This document shows, piece by piece, positions 26,227 to 40,441 of a stretch of 64,000 nt of DNA. The notes below the pieces were generated by a model. It had not been told where the DNA came from, made no database searches, and saw nothing but the letters and a program-made list of their open reading frames with translations. How positions within the stretch are numbered: position 1 is the first letter of the stretch; each line of letters begins with the position of its first letter. A program made the position numbers and the translations under genes. Origin of the DNA: Pseudomonas sp. BGr12 (lineage in GTDB: Bacteria > Pseudomonadota > Gammaproteobacteria > Pseudomonadales > Pseudomonadaceae); contig NZ_JALRNF010000001.1 of NCBI RefSeq assembly GCF_030272895.1, positions 124,001 through 188,000 on the forward strand, given 5' to 3'.

Positions 26227-26850
26227 TTACTCGGAGATGACATCCGCACCCTTGGGGATATCGAACTTGAACTTGCTCGCCGGGATCGCCACGTTGGCCT
26301 TCACCCCGGTGAACAGGATATTGGTGCGCTGGCCGACACTGTCGATCAGCTGCATGTCATTGACCAGGCCCTTGCGAAACGACAGGCGCAGCGAATCGAA
26401 CAGGGTGTCCTTGGTCTTCGGCTTGAGGGTGAAGTCCATGACCTCGCCCTGCTGCTTGGAGGTGATGTCGAAGCTCTGGCTGATCTTCGACACATCGCCA
26501 GACAGCAACAGTGCCGGGGTCTCGGTCAGGCGCTGGTCGAGCTTCTTGATAGTCGCCTGTTCCAGGTCCGGGTCCCACAGGGTGACGGTCTTGCCGTCGG
26601 AGACGACCACTTGCTCCTGCGGCGCATCGGTGTGCCAGTAGAACAGGCCGGGACGTTGCACCGACATCTGTCCGGCGGTTTCCTGCAGGCTGGTGCCGCT
26701 GGCATCCAGGGTCAGCTGGGAAAAACGTGCCTCGATGGTCCTGGAGCTTTCCAGCAGCTTGGTCAGGCGCGCCACGTCGGCCTCACCGGCGAACGCCGAT
26801 GCCGAACCCAGCGCCAGGGCAGAAACCAACAACATGCGAATCGCGCGCAT
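26227..26850 (-). CDS. lolA: Outer-membrane lipoprotein carrier protein LolA
   Basis: 207 residues from ATG 26850, ten bases after GAGG; the longer upstream frame lacks a signal-like start. A signal peptide ([20 protein letters not shown] with AFA cleavage region) leads to a periplasmic protein. Conserved segments [20 protein letters not shown] and [15 protein letters not shown] are LolA-type. It ferries lipoproteins from LolCDE to LolB. It is 62 bases downstream of ftsK, the usual neighbour. Confidence 0.95.
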   Translation of the reverse strand: MRAIRMLLVSALALGSASAFAGEADVARLTKLLESSRTIEARFSQLTLDASGTSLQETAGQMSVQRPGLFYWHTDAPQEQVVVSDGKTVTLWDPDLEQATIKKLDQRLTETPALLLSGDVSKISQSFDITSKQQGEVMDFTLKPKTKDTLFDSLRLSFRKGLVNDMQLIDSVGQRTNILFTGVKANVAIPASKFKFDIPKGADVISE

Positions 26851-26912
26851 GGAAATCCTCGTTGAGCAGTGAATGGGCCGAACGCCACCCTTGGCGTCCG
26901 GCAAGGTGTTGA

Positions 26913-29381
26913 TCAATCGCGTGGGCCGCCCGGGGCGATCACTTCCCGCGAGCCGTTGGTGTTCATCGGGGTGACCACGCCGGCCATTTCCATGGCCTCG
27001 ATCATCCGCGCTGCGCGGTTGTAGCCGATCTTCAGCTTGCGCTGCACGGCGGAGATGGAGGCCCGGCGGCTTTCGAGGACGAACTGCACGGCTTCGTCGT
27101 ACAGGGCGTCGGTTTCGGCATCGTCGCCATCACCACCGCCGCCACCGCCGCCGTCGAAGCCGCTGCCGGCCTCTTCGACGCCGTTGAGGATGTCGTCGTT
27201 GTAGTCCGGCGCACCGCGCAGTTTCCAGGCCTCGACCACACGATGGACCTCGTCGTCGGAGACGAAGGCGCCATGCACACGGATCGGCAGGCTGGTGCCC
27301 GGCGGCATGTAGAGCATGTCACCGTGGCCGAGCAATTGCTCGGCACCGCCCTGGTCGATGATGGTCCGCGAGTCGATCTTGCTCGATACCTGGAAGGCCA
27401 TACGGGTCGGGATGTTGGCCTTGATCAGGCCGGTGATCACGTCCACCGACGGCCGCTGGGTGGCGAGAATCAGGTGGATACCCGCGGCACGGGCCTTCTG
27501 GGCGATACGGGCGATCAGTTCTTCGACCTTCTTGCCGACGATCATCATCATGTCGGCGAATTCGTCCACCACCACGACGATGGTCGGCAGGGTGTTCAGC
27601 TCCGGCGGCACGTCGTCCATGCTTTCGCGGCGGAACATCGGGTCGTAGATCGGCTCGCCGGCTTCCTCGGCGTCCTTGACCTTGCGGTTGAAGCCGGCCA
27701 GGTTACGCACACCCATGGCCGCCATCAGTTTGTAGCGCCGCTCCATCTCGGCCACGCTCCAGCGCAGGGCGTTGGCGGCGTCCTTCATGTCGGTGACCAC
27801 CGGGCAGAGCAGGTGCGGAATGCCTTCGTAGATCGACAGCTCGAGCATTTTCGGGTCGATCATGATCAGCTTGGCGTCTTCGGGACCCGACTTGAACAGG
27901 ATCGACAGGATCATGGCGTTGACGCCCACCGACTTACCGGAACCGGTGGTACCGGCCACCAGCAGGTGCGGCATCTTGGCGAGGTCGGTGATCACCGGCT
28001 TGCCGCCGATGTCGTGACCCAGGGCCATGGTGACCGGCGACTTGGCTTCGTCGTACTGCGGCGACGAAAGCACCTCGGAGAACCGCACGATCTGCCGGTC
28101 TTCGTTGGGAATTTCGATACCGACGGTGGTCTTGCCCGGAATCACCTCGACCACGCGCACGCTGGTCACCGCCAGGGACCGCGCCAGGTCCTTGGCAAGG
28201 TTGGCGATACGGCTGACCTTGACCCCGGCGGCGGGCTGGATTTCGTATCGGGTAATGACCGGGCCCGGGTGGATGGAGTCCACCGAGACTTCGACACCGA
28301 ATTCCTTGAGCTTGATTTCCAGCAGCTGGCCAACCCCGGCCAGGGATTCCGGCGAGTAGTTGACCTGCTTCTTCTCGGCAGGGTCGAGGATCGAGATCGG
28401 TGGCAAGGTGCCTTCAATGGCGCTGTCGACGAACAACGGCGCCTGTTTTTCCTTCTGCACGCGCTTGCTCGGCTCGGGGGCCCTGGCCGGGGCCGGGGTC
28501 GGCATGATCACCGGAGCGGGAGCTGGGGCTGCGACTGGGGCGGGAGCCTGGACCGGAGCGGGTGCTGGCGGCTGCTCGCGCTCGACAACCGGTTTGCTCA
28601 GCGGCGGGTCGCGATCGACGATGCGCTCCCTGGCCTTGGGCTGTTCACGGCGTTCAGACACCGCGGGGGCCGCCACTGCGTAGTCCTGTGCGTCGGCTTC
28701 GCGCAGCTGTGCCACCAGGCGCTTGCGCTCGTTGCGCGCGGCCCACCAGCGGTTGGCGGCGCCCTGGAACACTTCGAACAGATCGAGGGTGATCTTGCCG
28801 GTAACGTCCATGACCTTGAACCAGGACAGGTCGGTGAACACCGTCAGGCCGAACAGGAACAGGGCAATGAACATCAGGGTGCTGCCCTGCACGTTCAGGG
28901 CGTTGCGGGCCAGGTCGCCGAGGCTTTCACCCAGCGCGCCACCGGCCGAGGCCGGCAGGCTGGCAGCCGAATGGAAATGGATGTGGGCCAGCGCCGCGCC
29001 CGACAGCACCAGGAACACCAGGCCGATCAGGCGCCAGGAAAACAGCCAGCCGCTCCACTGCCAGGGCTGGTGACGCTCGCGGAAGATCTGCCAGGTCTTG
29101 ACCGCCAGCAGCAACGGGAAGATATAGGCGAAATAACCCAGCACCATGAACAGGATGTCGGCGAAATAGGCACCGGCGCGGCCCGCGGCGTTCTGCACCT
29201 GGTCGACGTTGCTGGTGTGGCTGAAGCCGGGGTCGGACTGATCGTAGGTCAGCAGCGCCATCCACAGGTACAGGCACAACGCACCCATGGCGATCAGCGC
29301 GCCTTCCTTGAGGCGATAATGCAGCTGCTGGCGCCAGAGCGGCACAGGCAAGGGATTCGGTGTTGCGGTGGATTTCTTCAA
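26913..29381 (-). CDS. ftsK: DNA translocase FtsK
   Basis: 822 residues from a TTG start ([19 protein letters not shown]). N-terminal domain with about four membrane spans, a proline/alanine-rich linker (about residues 235-310) that is short compared with E. coli FtsK, then the motor with [20 protein letters not shown] (Walker A) and [20 protein letters not shown] (Walker B), and a C-terminal winged-helix gamma domain ([20 protein letters not shown]) that reads KOPS and activates XerD. It clears the dimer-resolution region at the septum. A Gly/Asp-rich tract precedes gamma. Confidence 0.96.
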   Translation of the reverse strand: MKKSTATPNPLPVPLWRQQLHYRLKEGALIAMGALCLYLWMALLTYDQSDPGFSHTSNVDQVQNAAGRAGAYFADILFMVLGYFAYIFPLLLAVKTWQIFRERHQPWQWSGWLFSWRLIGLVFLVLSGAALAHIHFHSAASLPASAGGALGESLGDLARNALNVQGSTLMFIALFLFGLTVFTDLSWFKVMDVTGKITLDLFEVFQGAANRWWAARNERKRLVAQLREADAQDYAVAAPAVSERREQPKARERIVDRDPPLSKPVVEREQPPAPAPVQAPAPVAAPAPAPVIMPTPAPARAPEPSKRVQKEKQAPLFVDSAIEGTLPPISILDPAEKKQVNYSPESLAGVGQLLEIKLKEFGVEVSVDSIHPGPVITRYEIQPAAGVKVSRIANLAKDLARSLAVTSVRVVEVIPGKTTVGIEIPNEDRQIVRFSEVLSSPQYDEAKSPVTMALGHDIGGKPVITDLAKMPHLLVAGTTGSGKSVGVNAMILSILFKSGPEDAKLIMIDPKMLELSIYEGIPHLLCPVVTDMKDAANALRWSVAEMERRYKLMAAMGVRNLAGFNRKVKDAEEAGEPIYDPMFRRESMDDVPPELNTLPTIVVVVDEFADMMMIVGKKVEELIARIAQKARAAGIHLILATQRPSVDVITGLIKANIPTRMAFQVSSKIDSRTIIDQGGAEQLLGHGDMLYMPPGTSLPIRVHGAFVSDDEVHRVVEAWKLRGAPDYNDDILNGVEEAGSGFDGGGGGGGDGDDAETDALYDEAVQFVLESRRASISAVQRKLKIGYNRAARMIEAMEMAGVVTPMNTNGSREVIAPGGPRD

Positions 29382-29995
29382 AACGCTTCTATTCCTGCGC
29401 TTAGGGCGCGTCCAACAGTGATTGATCCAATCAAACAGTCAGCAAACCACTACTTTTAACATTACTGCCCGCCTACCGCCATGGCGGCACGCCAGAAGGA
29501 AGCGTAAACGGGGGCCAATTTCCTATATAGCAATTTGAGCACGCATTTTCTTTTGTGACAAAGGCTTATAAGGGGTTTTTATGCAGGTGTGACAACAAAT
29601 GCCCCTGCAAGTTGCCAGACAAGGCAGTTAAGCCTGTGGGAGCCGGCGCAGCCGGCGATGGCATCAGCGCGGTGCCAGTTGCCATGCGGTGCCTGCATCG
29701 CAGGCTACGCCAGCTCCCACAATGATTGCAGGCTGCCTGTGATTGCAGGGTATCTGTGGGAGCTGCCGCCAGGCTGCGATCGGGCGCGAAGCGGCCGCAG
29801 TACCGGGGCGCGCCAGTACGGCTGATCCAACGAGGCGGCCGGATTGCGACGGCTGCGCAGTCGATCGCAGGCTTCGCCAGCTCCCACAAAGACAGTTGCT
29901 CCCACATCCTGCCCCCACATTAAGTCCCGGGCTTGTCCCACGATGCCCTTTCGGGCGATCCTGACCGCCCTCCCCTCCTCCATCACTGAACGACG
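29382..29995. other. 614-base spacer between divergent ftsK and aat
   Basis: No gene is supported. The left part (29400-29600) is AT-rich and should hold the ftsK promoter region. The right part holds a right-end half-element at about 29698 and copy 2 of the 134-bp inverted-repeat element (29755-29888). The aat promoter must lie within the last 100 bases. Confidence 0.6.
29755..29888. repeat. 134-bp dispersed element with terminal inverted repeats, copy 2
   Basis: Same length and orientation as the copy at 16588-16721, with matching ends TGTGGGAGCTGCCGCCAGG and CGCCAGCTCCCACA and a shared centre (CGGGCGCGAAGCGGCCG). The two copies differ at scattered bases, so neither is very recent. Confidence 0.7.
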
Positions 29996-30676
29996 ATGCT
30001 GACCTGGTTGAGCCGCGACACCCTGACCTTCCCACCTCTGGACAAAGCCCTGCGCGACCCCAACGGCCTGCTCGCGGCCGGTGGCGACCTGAGTGCCGAG
30101 CGACTGGTGCAGGCCTACCGCCATGGCTGCTTCCCCTGGTACCAGGACGGCCAGCCGATCCTCTGGTGGTCGCCCGATCCGCGTACCGTGCTGTTCCCCG
30201 ACGAACTGCATGTGTCGCGCTCGCTGCGCAAGGTCATGCGCCAGGGGCGCTACCAGGTCAGCTTCGACCAGGACTTTGCCGGCGTGATCAAGGCCTGCGC
30301 CGCACCGCGCGACTATGCCGACGGCACCTGGATCACCGACAGCATGCAGGCGGCCTACCTCAAGCTGCACCGGCAGGGTTACGCCCATTCGGTGGAGGTA
30401 CGCCAGGATGGCGAACTGGTCGGCGGCCTGTATGGCCTGGCCATGGGTCGGCTATTCTTTGGCGAGTCGATGTTCAGCCGCGCCGACAATGCCTCCAAGG
30501 TGGGCTTCGTGACCCTGGTCGAGCACCTGCAACAGGCAGGATTCGTCCTGATCGACTGCCAGATGCCGACCGAACACTTGCACAGCCTCGGTGCCCGCGC
30601 CATTGCCCGGGCGACCTTTGCCGACTACCTTCAGCGCTATCTGGACCAACCCAGTACGGCCAGCTGGGTTTGCTAG
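29996..30676 (+). CDS. aat: Leucyl/phenylalanyl-tRNA-protein transferase Aat
   Basis: 226 residues. It adds Leu or Phe to proteins with N-terminal Arg or Lys, marking them for ClpS-ClpAP. The conserved core [40 protein letters not shown] and [10 protein letters not shown] are present. The gene is followed by bpt, another N-end-rule transferase, and the ClpS and ClpA genes are within 5 kb, so the whole N-degron route is in this region. Confidence 0.96.
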   Translation: MLTWLSRDTLTFPPLDKALRDPNGLLAAGGDLSAERLVQAYRHGCFPWYQDGQPILWWSPDPRTVLFPDELHVSRSLRKVMRQGRYQVSFDQDFAGVIKACAAPRDYADGTWITDSMQAAYLKLHRQGYAHSVEVRQDGELVGGLYGLAMGRLFFGESMFSRADNASKVGFVTLVEHLQQAGFVLIDCQMPTEHLHSLGARAIARATFADYLQRYLDQPSTASWVC

Positions 30677-30733
30677 GCGAGTTTTTCCAGCTGACATACA
30701 CTTAAAACAAAAGCACCTCCCGAGGGGTTGATC

Positions 30734-31441
30734 ATGACAGAGTTGGCGCGTTTGAAGTTTTATGCCACTCAACCCCATTCCTGCAGCTACCTGCCAGACG
30801 AACAGGCCACCACGCTGTTTCTCGACCCGAGCCAGCCGATGGATGTGAATGTCTACGCGGACCTGTCGGAAATGGGTTTCCGGCGCAGCGGCGACCACCT
30901 GTACCGGCCGCATTGCCAGAATTGCAACGCCTGCGTGCCGGCGCGGATTCCGGCTGCGCGCTTTTTGCCCAACCGCCAGCAAAAGCGCATCCTCAAGCGC
31001 AATGCCGACCTGACCGTCACTGGCGCCCGCCCGGCGTTCAAGGAAGAGTACTTCGAGCTGTACCGGCGCTACATCGAGCAGCGCCACGCCGACGGCGACA
31101 TGTACCCGCCCAGCCGCGACCAGTTCTCCACCTTCCTGGTCCGCGACCTGCCGTTTTCGCGCTTCTACGAGTTCCGCCTGCAGGGCCGCCTGGTGGCCGT
31201 GGCGGTCACCGACCTGCTGCCCAATGGCCTTTCGGCGGTCTACACCTTCTATGACCCCGACGAAGAACGCCGCAGCCTGGGTCGCTACGCCATCCTCTGG
31301 CAAATCACCGAAGCCCTGCGCCAGGGGCTCGACGCCGTCTACCTTGGCTACTGGATCAAGAACTGCAAAAAGATGAACTACAAGACCCAGTACCGCCCCA
31401 TCGAACTGCTGATCAACCAGCGCTGGGTAACCCTGAACTGA
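30734..31441 (+). CDS. bpt: Aspartate/glutamate leucyltransferase Bpt (arginyltransferase family)
   Basis: 235 residues from ATG 30734 after GAGGGG. It belongs to the ATE/Bpt family: an N-terminal domain with [19 protein letters not shown] (conserved cysteines) and a C-terminal GNAT-like domain ([40 protein letters not shown]). Bacterial members transfer Leu to N-terminal Asp or Glu. It lies between aat and infA, the usual Pseudomonas order. Confidence 0.94.
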   Translation: MTELARLKFYATQPHSCSYLPDEQATTLFLDPSQPMDVNVYADLSEMGFRRSGDHLYRPHCQNCNACVPARIPAARFLPNRQQKRILKRNADLTVTGARPAFKEEYFELYRRYIEQRHADGDMYPPSRDQFSTFLVRDLPFSRFYEFRLQGRLVAVAVTDLLPNGLSAVYTFYDPDEERRSLGRYAILWQITEALRQGLDAVYLGYWIKNCKKMNYKTQYRPIELLINQRWVTLN

Positions 31442-31545
31442 AATCCTTGGCTTGAGGCCCATTTTTCGGGCACAATGCACGCCACTTTTTTTGCCTGGCG
31501 CAGTTGTGCACCGGGCCATTAACTGGATACCGAGGGCTTTACTGC

Positions 31546-31764
31546 ATGTCGAAAGAAGACAGCTTCGAAATGGAAGGCACTGTCGTCGACACCCTGCCCA
31601 ACACCATGTTCCGTGTGGAGTTGGAAAACGGGCACGTCGTAACCGCGCATATTTCTGGGAAAATGCGCAAGAACTACATTCGAATTCTGACCGGTGACAA
31701 GGTCCGCGTTGAACTGACGCCTTACGACCTGAGCAAAGGGCGCATCACCTACCGCGCCCGCTAA
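31546..31764 (+). CDS. infA: Translation initiation factor IF-1
   Basis: 72 residues, the exact family length. A single S1/OB-fold domain, [20 protein letters not shown] and [19 protein letters not shown], nearly identical in all gammaproteobacteria. It binds the A-site of the 30S subunit during initiation. The gene has its own leader of about 100 bases after bpt and a strong terminator. Confidence 0.98.
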
Positions 31765-31775
31765 GCGACACCAAC

Positions 31776-31808
31776 GAAAACGCCCGGCTCGATGCCGGGC
31801 GTTTTCGT
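31776..31808 (+). terminator. Terminator of infA
   Basis: GAAAACGCCCGGC and GCCGGGCGTTTTC form a perfect 13-bp stem around TCGAT, with a T-rich tail. It can also act on the minus strand. Confidence 0.93.
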
Positions 31809-31824
31809 TTGCTCGCTAAAAGCA

Positions 31825-31891
31825 TCGCGGGGCAAGCCCGCTCCCACAAGGGCATCCATTATCCCCCTGTGGGAGCGGGCTTGCCCCGCGA
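31825..31891. repeat. REP pair (head-to-head) between infA and clpA
   Basis: TCGCGGGGCAAGCCCGCTCC and its inverse ending TTGCCCCGCGA are 17 bases apart. Same element as at 21745, 42701, 45931 and 48768. It lies between convergent genes. Confidence 0.85.
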
Positions 31892-31898
31892 TCAGCCG

Positions 31899-34169
31899 TT
31901 ATGCCATCTCAGCCGTGGTCTCGAAGTCGAACACCAGCTCGCCATCGCGAATGTCGATGTGCACCACACCGCCATGCTCGGCCAGTTCGCCAAACAGGAT
32001 CTCTTCGGCCAGCGGCCGCTTGATCTTGTCCTGGATCAGCCGCGCCATTGGCCGCGCCCCCATCTGCGCATCGTAGCCACCGGCCGCCAGCCAGCTGCGC
32101 GCCGCATCGCTCACTTCCAACAGAACGCGCTTGTCTTCCAGTTGCGCCTGCAGCTCGATGAGGAACTTGTCCACCACGCTCTTGATCGTCTCGTGACTGA
32201 GGCGACCAAACTGGATGATGGTGTCCAGGCGGTTGCGGAACTCCGGCGTGAAGCTCTTCTTGATCACTTCCATGGCATCGGACGAGTGATCCTGCTGGGT
32301 GAAGCCGATGGAGGCCCGCGCAGCGGTTTCGGCACCGGCGTTGGTGGTCATGATCACGATCACGTTGCGGAAATCCGCCTTGCGCCCGTTGTTGTCGGTC
32401 AGGGTGCCGTGGTCCATCACCTGCAGCAGCAGGTTGAAGACTTCCGGGTGGGCCTTCTCGATTTCATCGAGCAGCAATACGCAATGCGGTTGCTTGGTGA
32501 TGGCTTCGGTAAGCAGGCCACCCTGGTCGAAACCGACGTAGCCTGGAGGCGCACCGATCAGGCGCGACACGGTGTGCCGCTCCATGTACTCGGACATGTC
32601 GAAGCGCACCAGCTCGACCCCCAGCGCCTTGGCTAGCTGCCGGGCCGCTTCGGTCTTGCCGACGCCGGTGGGCCCTGCGAACAGGAACGAACCGACCGGC
32701 TTGTCCGGCGACTTGAGTCCGGCGCGGGACAGCTTGATGGCGGTGGCCAGCGAGTCGATGGCCGCATCCTGGCCGAACACCGTCAGCTTCAGGTCGCGCT
32801 CCAGGTTACGCAGCAGCTCCTTGTCGGAACTGGTGACGTGTTTTGGCGGAATCCGCGCAATCTTGGCGACGATGTCTTCAACTTGCGGCACATCGATGCG
32901 CTTGACCCGCAACTCGACCGGCTGCAGGCGCTGGTAGGCGCCCGCCTCGTCGATCACGTCGATGGCCTTGTCCGGCATGTGCCGGTCATTGATGTAGCGC
33001 GCGGCCAGCTCGGCAGCTGCACGCAGGGCTTCATCGCTGTACTCGATGTTGTGGTGGCTCTCGAAACGGCCCTTCAGGCCGCGCAGGATACCCACGGTGT
33101 CTTCCACCGACGGCTCGCTGACATCGACTTTCTGGAAACGCCGCGCCAAGGCACGGTCTTTCTCGAAGATGCCGCGAAATTCCTGGAAGGTGGTGGAGCC
33201 GATGCAACGGATTTCACCCGAGGACAGCAGCGGCTTGAGCAGGTTGGAGGCGTCCATCACCCCACCCGAGGCCGCACCGGCACCGATGATGGTGTGGATC
33301 TCGTCGATGAACAGGATCGCCTGCGGCCGTTTGCGCAGCTCGCCGAGCAGCGCCTTGAAGCGCTTCTCGAAGTCGCCGCGGTATTTGGTACCGGCCAGCA
33401 AGGCGCCCAGGTCCAGGGAGTAGACCACGCTGTGGGCCAGCAGGTCCGGCACCTGGCCGTCGACGATGCGCTTGGCCAGGCCTTCTGCGATGGCGGTCTT
33501 GCCGACACCGGCCTCACCCACCAGCAGCGGGTTGTTCTTGCGCCGGCGGGCCAGGATCTGCGCTACCCGCTCGACTTCCATCTCGCGACCGACCAGCGGG
33601 TCGATGCGCCCCTGGCGTGCCTGCTCGTTGAGGTTGCTGGCATAGGCATCCAGGGGATTGCCCGACGACGAGGTTTCGCCGCCGTCTTCATCCTGCATGT
33701 CCTGCTCGCCTTCGGAGTGCTCACCATGGCCCGGCACCTTGGAGATGCCATGGGCGATGTAGTTGACCACGTCGATGCGGGCGACGCTCTGCTGCTTGAG
33801 CAGAAACACCGCCTGGCTTTCCTGTTCGCTGAAAATCGCTACCAGTACATTGGCGCCGGTGACTTCACGCTTGCCCGAGCTCTGGACATGGAAGACTGCG
33901 CGCTGCAGCACACGCTGGAAGCCCAGGGTTGGCTGGGTCTCGCGGTCCTCGTCATGCACGGGGATCAGCGGCGTGGTGGAGTCGATGAACTCCTGCAGGT
34001 CGTGTTTGAGTTTGTCGAGGTTCGCGCCGCAGGCACGCAATACGGTGGCTGCAGCCTCATTATCCAGCAACGCCAGCAGCAGGTGTTCGACGGTCATGAA
34101 CTCATGACGCTTCGAACGTGCCTCCTTGAAGGCCAGATTGAGGGTGACTTCGAGCTCGCGGTTTAACAT
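31899..34169 (-). CDS. clpA: ClpA, ATPase subunit of the ClpAP protease
   Basis: 756 residues. N-domain (about 1-145) that docks ClpS, then two AAA+ modules with Walker A motifs [18 protein letters not shown] and [18 protein letters not shown]. The ClpP-docking loop tripeptide is present as IGF. An acidic segment near residue 150 ([16 protein letters not shown]) links N- and D1 domains. It unfolds N-degron and other substrates for ClpP. clpS lies just upstream, 30 bases from the start. Confidence 0.97.
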   Translation of the reverse strand: MLNRELEVTLNLAFKEARSKRHEFMTVEHLLLALLDNEAAATVLRACGANLDKLKHDLQEFIDSTTPLIPVHDEDRETQPTLGFQRVLQRAVFHVQSSGKREVTGANVLVAIFSEQESQAVFLLKQQSVARIDVVNYIAHGISKVPGHGEHSEGEQDMQDEDGGETSSSGNPLDAYASNLNEQARQGRIDPLVGREMEVERVAQILARRRKNNPLLVGEAGVGKTAIAEGLAKRIVDGQVPDLLAHSVVYSLDLGALLAGTKYRGDFEKRFKALLGELRKRPQAILFIDEIHTIIGAGAASGGVMDASNLLKPLLSSGEIRCIGSTTFQEFRGIFEKDRALARRFQKVDVSEPSVEDTVGILRGLKGRFESHHNIEYSDEALRAAAELAARYINDRHMPDKAIDVIDEAGAYQRLQPVELRVKRIDVPQVEDIVAKIARIPPKHVTSSDKELLRNLERDLKLTVFGQDAAIDSLATAIKLSRAGLKSPDKPVGSFLFAGPTGVGKTEAARQLAKALGVELVRFDMSEYMERHTVSRLIGAPPGYVGFDQGGLLTEAITKQPHCVLLLDEIEKAHPEVFNLLLQVMDHGTLTDNNGRKADFRNVIVIMTTNAGAETAARASIGFTQQDHSSDAMEVIKKSFTPEFRNRLDTIIQFGRLSHETIKSVVDKFLIELQAQLEDKRVLLEVSDAARSWLAAGGYDAQMGARPMARLIQDKIKRPLAEEILFGELAEHGGVVHIDIRDGELVFDFETTAEMA

Positions 34170-34199
34170 AGCTTCACCTCATACCCAAGTGGTCGGCGA

Positions 34200-34562
34200 T
34201 TAACCGTCCTTCTCGATTTCACAGAGTAGCGGATGCTGGCTTTCCCTGGCGTATTGGTTGACCTGCATGGCCTTGGTTTCGGCGATGTCGCGGGTAAACA
34301 ATCCGCACACTGCCCGTCCTTCTGTATGGACGGCCAGCATGACCTTGGTCGCCAGCTCACGATTCAGGTTGAAAAACACCTCGAGCACTTCGACGACGAA
34401 ATCCATCGGTGTGTAGTCATCGTTGAACAAAACCACCTTGTACATCGGTGGCGCCTGCAGCGTAGGTTTGGCCTCCTGCACCGCCAGGCCGGAACCCTCG
34501 TCCTCATGCGATTGCGGACGATCCTGATTGAATGTTAGTCGAATCTGGCTATGTGCATGCAT
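34200..34562 (-). CDS. clpS: ClpS, N-degron adaptor of ClpAP
   Basis: 120 residues from ATG 34562; the longer upstream extension runs into the cspD regulatory gap and is not credible. The N-degron binding motif [20 protein letters not shown] is intact, and the N-terminal 35 residues form the flexible arm that enters ClpA. It hands proteins with destabilising N-termini (as made by Aat and Bpt) to ClpA. It is transcribed with clpA and divergently from cspD. Confidence 0.96.
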   Translation of the reverse strand: MHAHSQIRLTFNQDRPQSHEDEGSGLAVQEAKPTLQAPPMYKVVLFNDDYTPMDFVVEVLEVFFNLNRELATKVMLAVHTEGRAVCGLFTRDIAETKAMQVNQYARESQHPLLCEIEKDG

Positions 34563-34789
34563 GGAAAGAATTTCATCATTTCGACAGGTTAAGGTTGTGG
34601 GTTGACCGCAACGCCGGCGTTTAAACGACTGTCGCCCGACCTTGACTATCGGCAAAACGGTGTTACAACCAATAAGAACCCACCGTGGTCGATAAAGATC
34701 CGCGCAGTCAACCAGAATTTTCGCAGGTTCATATGCGGATGGAGTGGATGATACTCCAGTGATGGAGTCCTTTGCAGAGGGATATGAGG

Positions 34790-35047
34790 ATGGCAAGCGG
34801 TAAAGTCAAGTGGTTCAACAATGCCAAGGGCTATGGATTCATCAATGAAGACGGCAAGACCGAGGACCTCTTCGCCCACTACTCCGCCATCCAGATGGAC
34901 GGCTACAAGACATTGAAAGCCGGCCAGGCCGTTACCTTCGACATTGTCCAGGGCCCCAAGGGCCAGCACGCAGTCAATATCAGTTCTGCCACCGCAAACA
35001 CTGCCTCACCCGCTCCAGCACCCGCTGCCAGCTCCGCAAACGTTTAA
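34790..35047 (+). CDS. cspD: Cold-shock-domain protein CspD
   Basis: 85 residues from ATG 34790. A single cold-shock domain with RNP1 (KGYGFIN) and RNP2 (LFAHYSAI), then an Ala/Pro-rich tail of about 20 residues. The position divergent from clpS is conserved and identifies it as cspD. In E. coli CspD binds single-stranded DNA and inhibits replication in stationary phase. The 230-base gap upstream contains both promoters. Confidence 0.92.
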   Translation: MASGKVKWFNNAKGYGFINEDGKTEDLFAHYSAIQMDGYKTLKAGQAVTFDIVQGPKGQHAVNISSATANTASPAPAPAASSANV

Positions 35048-35070
35048 CCGTTTCAGCCAGTAGCCCATAA

Positions 35071-35107
35071 AAAAGCCGACCCGTTCCTGCGAACGGGTCG
35101 GCTTTTA
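35071..35107. terminator. Bidirectional terminator between cspD and icd
   Basis: AAAAGCCGACCCGTTC and GAACGGGTCGGCTTTT form a perfect 16-bp stem around CTGC, with A-run and T-run on either side. It serves convergent cspD and icd. Confidence 0.95.
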
Positions 35108-35117
35108 TGTGCCTGCC

Positions 35118-36374
35118 TTACATGTGCTTGATCAGGGCCTCACCGAAACCGGAGCTGCTGACCAGGGTGGCGCCTTCCATCAGGCGCTCGAAGTCGTAGG
35201 TCACGGTCTTGGCCTTGATGGCGCCGTTGGTGCCCTTGATGATCAGGTCCGCCGCCTCGGTCCAGCCCAGGTGGCGCAGCATCATCTCGGCCGAGAGGAT
35301 CACCGAACCCGGGTTGACCTGGTCCTTGCCGGCGTACTTGGGCGCGGTACCGTGGGTGGCTTCGAACATGGCCACGGTGTCGGACAGGTTGGCGCCCGGG
35401 GCGATACCGATGCCACCCACTTCCGCCGCCAGGGCGTCGGACAGGTAGTCGCCGTTGAGGTTAAGGGTAGCGATCACATCGTATTCGGCCGGACGCAGCA
35501 GGATCTGCTGGAGCATGGCGTCGGCGATGGCATCCTTGACGATGACTTCGCGGCCGGTTTTCGGGTTCTTGAACTTCATCCACGGGCCGCCATCGAGCAA
35601 CTCGGCGCCGAATTCGTTCTTCGCCACCTCGTAGCCCCAGTCCTTGAAGGCACCTTCGGTGAACTTCATGATGTTGCCCTTGTGCACGATGGTCAGCGAC
35701 TTGCGGTCGTTGTCCACTACATATTGCAGGGCCTTGCGCACCAGGCGCTGGGTACCTTCTTTAGATACCGGTTTGATACCGATGCCGCAGTCCTGGTCGA
35801 AACGGATCTTGGTAACGCCCATTTCTTCTTTCAGGAACTTGATGACTTTATTGGCTTCAGGCGAGCCCGCCTTCCATTCGATACCGGCGTAGATGTCTTC
35901 GGAGTTCTCGCGGAAGATCACCATGTCGACGTCACCCGGCTTTTTCACAGGGCTCGGCACGCCATCGAACCACACCACCGGACGCAGGCACACGTACAGG
36001 TCCAGTTGCTGGCGCAGAGCGACGTTGAGGGAGCGGATACCACCACCGACCGGCGTGGTCAGCGGCCCCTTGATGGAGACGACGTAATCTTTCACCGCAT
36101 CCAGGGTTTCCTGGGGCAGCCAGGTGTCCTGGTCGTAGACCTGGGTGGCCTTCTCACCGGCGTAGACTTCCATCCAGGAAATCTTGCGCTTGCCCCCATA
36201 GGCTTTTTCTACAGCAGCATCCACCACTTTGATCATGACGGGACTGACGTCGACGCCAATGCCGTCGCCTTCGATGAACGGGATGATCGGATTATCAGGA
36301 ACATTGAGAGAATGGTCCGCATTGACGGTGATTTTGTCGCCGACTGCCGGAACCTTGATTTTCTGGTATCCCAT
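35118..36374 (-). CDS. icd: Isocitrate dehydrogenase (NADP+), dimeric type
   Basis: 418 residues. It oxidises isocitrate to 2-oxoglutarate with NADP+ in the TCA cycle. The active-site segment [20 protein letters not shown] holds the serine phosphorylated by AceK in E. coli, and [20 protein letters not shown] is the metal and cofactor region. It is divergent from idh, the monomeric isozyme, across a 406-base gap. Both compete with AceA (47354) for isocitrate. Confidence 0.98.
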   Translation of the reverse strand: MGYQKIKVPAVGDKITVNADHSLNVPDNPIIPFIEGDGIGVDVSPVMIKVVDAAVEKAYGGKRKISWMEVYAGEKATQVYDQDTWLPQETLDAVKDYVVSIKGPLTTPVGGGIRSLNVALRQQLDLYVCLRPVVWFDGVPSPVKKPGDVDMVIFRENSEDIYAGIEWKAGSPEANKVIKFLKEEMGVTKIRFDQDCGIGIKPVSKEGTQRLVRKALQYVVDNDRKSLTIVHKGNIMKFTEGAFKDWGYEVAKNEFGAELLDGGPWMKFKNPKTGREVIVKDAIADAMLQQILLRPAEYDVIATLNLNGDYLSDALAAEVGGIGIAPGANLSDTVAMFEATHGTAPKYAGKDQVNPGSVILSAEMMLRHLGWTEAADLIIKGTNGAIKAKTVTYDFERLMEGATLVSSSGFGEALIKHM

Positions 36375-39006
<2,632 letters not shown>

Positions 39007-39023
39007 GGTTCGCTTGAAGTAAC

Positions 39024-39063
39024 AGCACAAGCCCCGGCCACGCACCGGGGCTTGTGCTTTTTC
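39024..39063. terminator. Bidirectional terminator after idh
   Basis: AGCACAAGCCCCGG and CCGGGGCTTGTGCT form a perfect 14-bp stem around CCACGCA, followed by TTTTTC. It lies 17 bases before the stop of the convergent PLP gene. Confidence 0.92.
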
Positions 39064-39079
39064 GGGGGGACCGCGGCGA

Positions 39080-40243
39080 TCAGCCGGCTGCGCGCAGGGC
39101 GTTGTCCAGGTCGGCGATCAGGTCGCGATGATCCTCGATACCCACCGACAGGCGCAGCAGGTTCTCGCCGATGCCCATGGCGGCCTTCTGCTCGTGGCTG
39201 AGGGAGTTGTGCGACATGCTGTAGGAGTGGTTGATCATGCTTTCCACCCCGCCCAGCGAGTCGGCCAGGACAAAGATCTCCAGCTGCTCCACCAAGCGGT
39301 TGACGGCAGCCCTGTCACCCTTGATCTTCATCGCCACCACCGCGCCGCCCGCGCGCATCTGCCGCTTGCACAGCTCATGCTGCGGATGGCTTGGCAGCCC
39401 TGGGTAGTAGACCTGCTCCACCAGCGGGTGGCTCTCCAGGAAGCTGGCGACCTTGAGGGCGTTGGCGCACTGGCGCTCCATGCGCACATCCAGGGTCTTC
39501 AGACCACGCAGCGCCAGGTAGCAATCGAACGGCCCCTGGATCGCACCCACCGCCATGCCGATCTTGCGCAGACGCCCCAGCAACTCTTCGTTTGCGGCCA
39601 CCACCACGCCACCGGTCAGGTCGGAATGACCGCCGATGTACTTGCTTGCCGAATGCATGACCAGGTCGACACCCAGGGTGATCGGCTGCTGGTTCCACGG
39701 CGAGCAGAAGGTATTGTCGATGCAGGTGAGGATGCCGCGTTCACGCGCCAGGTCGCATAGCGGGCGAATATCGACCAGCTCCAGCAAGGGGTTGGTCGGC
39801 GATTCGATCCAGATCAGCCGGGTACTGGGCTGGATCGCGGCCGCCACCGCCTGCAGGTCGTTGAGGTCGACGTACGTGGTGGTCAGCCCCGAGGTACGGC
39901 TACGGTAATCTTCCAGCAAACGGAAGGTACCGCCATACACGCCGCTCATCACCACGACATGGGAGTCCTTGGGCAACAACTCCAGTACCGTCGCGGTGGC
40001 CGCCACACCCGAGGCACAGGCCAGCGCGCCACAGCCCTCTTCAAGGGCGGCCACGCAGCTCTCGTAGGCGTGGCGGGTCGGGTTGCTCACCCGGCTGTAG
40101 GCATACTCGGGCTGATCGTCCAGACCACGCTTGGCAAAGGAGCTGGCGGTGTAGATGGCAGGAAAGATGGCGTTGTCGGCGACGGCCGCTTGCTCGCCGG
40201 CGTGAATGGTGCGGGTTGCGAAATTGTTCTTGCTGTCGGGCAT
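39080..40243 (-). CDS. PLP-dependent trans-sulfuration enzyme (cystathionine gamma-synthase / methionine gamma-lyase family)
   Basis: 387 residues from ATG 40243 (PDSKNNFATRTIHAGEQ); a GTG ten codons upstream is possible. The family fold type I signature is complete: SRVSNPTRHAYESCVAALEE, substrate/PLP segment ASGVAATATVLELL, PLP lysine in HSASKYIGGHSDLTGGVV, and SLGGVESMINHSYSMSH near the C-terminus. Which reaction it runs (gamma-synthase, beta- or gamma-lyase) is not decidable by eye. It is a single gene facing idh. Confidence 0.88.
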   Translation of the reverse strand: MPDSKNNFATRTIHAGEQAAVADNAIFPAIYTASSFAKRGLDDQPEYAYSRVSNPTRHAYESCVAALEEGCGALACASGVAATATVLELLPKDSHVVVMSGVYGGTFRLLEDYRSRTSGLTTTYVDLNDLQAVAAAIQPSTRLIWIESPTNPLLELVDIRPLCDLARERGILTCIDNTFCSPWNQQPITLGVDLVMHSASKYIGGHSDLTGGVVVAANEELLGRLRKIGMAVGAIQGPFDCYLALRGLKTLDVRMERQCANALKVASFLESHPLVEQVYYPGLPSHPQHELCKRQMRAGGAVVAMKIKGDRAAVNRLVEQLEIFVLADSLGGVESMINHSYSMSHNSLSHEQKAAMGIGENLLRLSVGIEDHRDLIADLDNALRAAG

Positions 40244-40441
40244 GGCCAGGCTCACGGAAGAAAGAGGGTTCACTGCGCAGTGTATGCGCAGCGTCAGCCA
40301 CTATGATGAAGCCCTGCAACGATCTTTGTAAGCTCCAGGGTTGTGCCTGCACCGGCAATAGCGGTTAAGCTCGCGGGTTTCACCGCAGGCTGCCGGCAAA
40401 ACCTTATGCCAAGGCCCGCCGACACGACACAGGAACCCCCA

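Noticed and set aside
27243..29459. A 738-codon plus-strand frame antisense to ftsK
   Set aside because: Shadow of ftsK; Gln/His/Gly-rich translation without homology signs.
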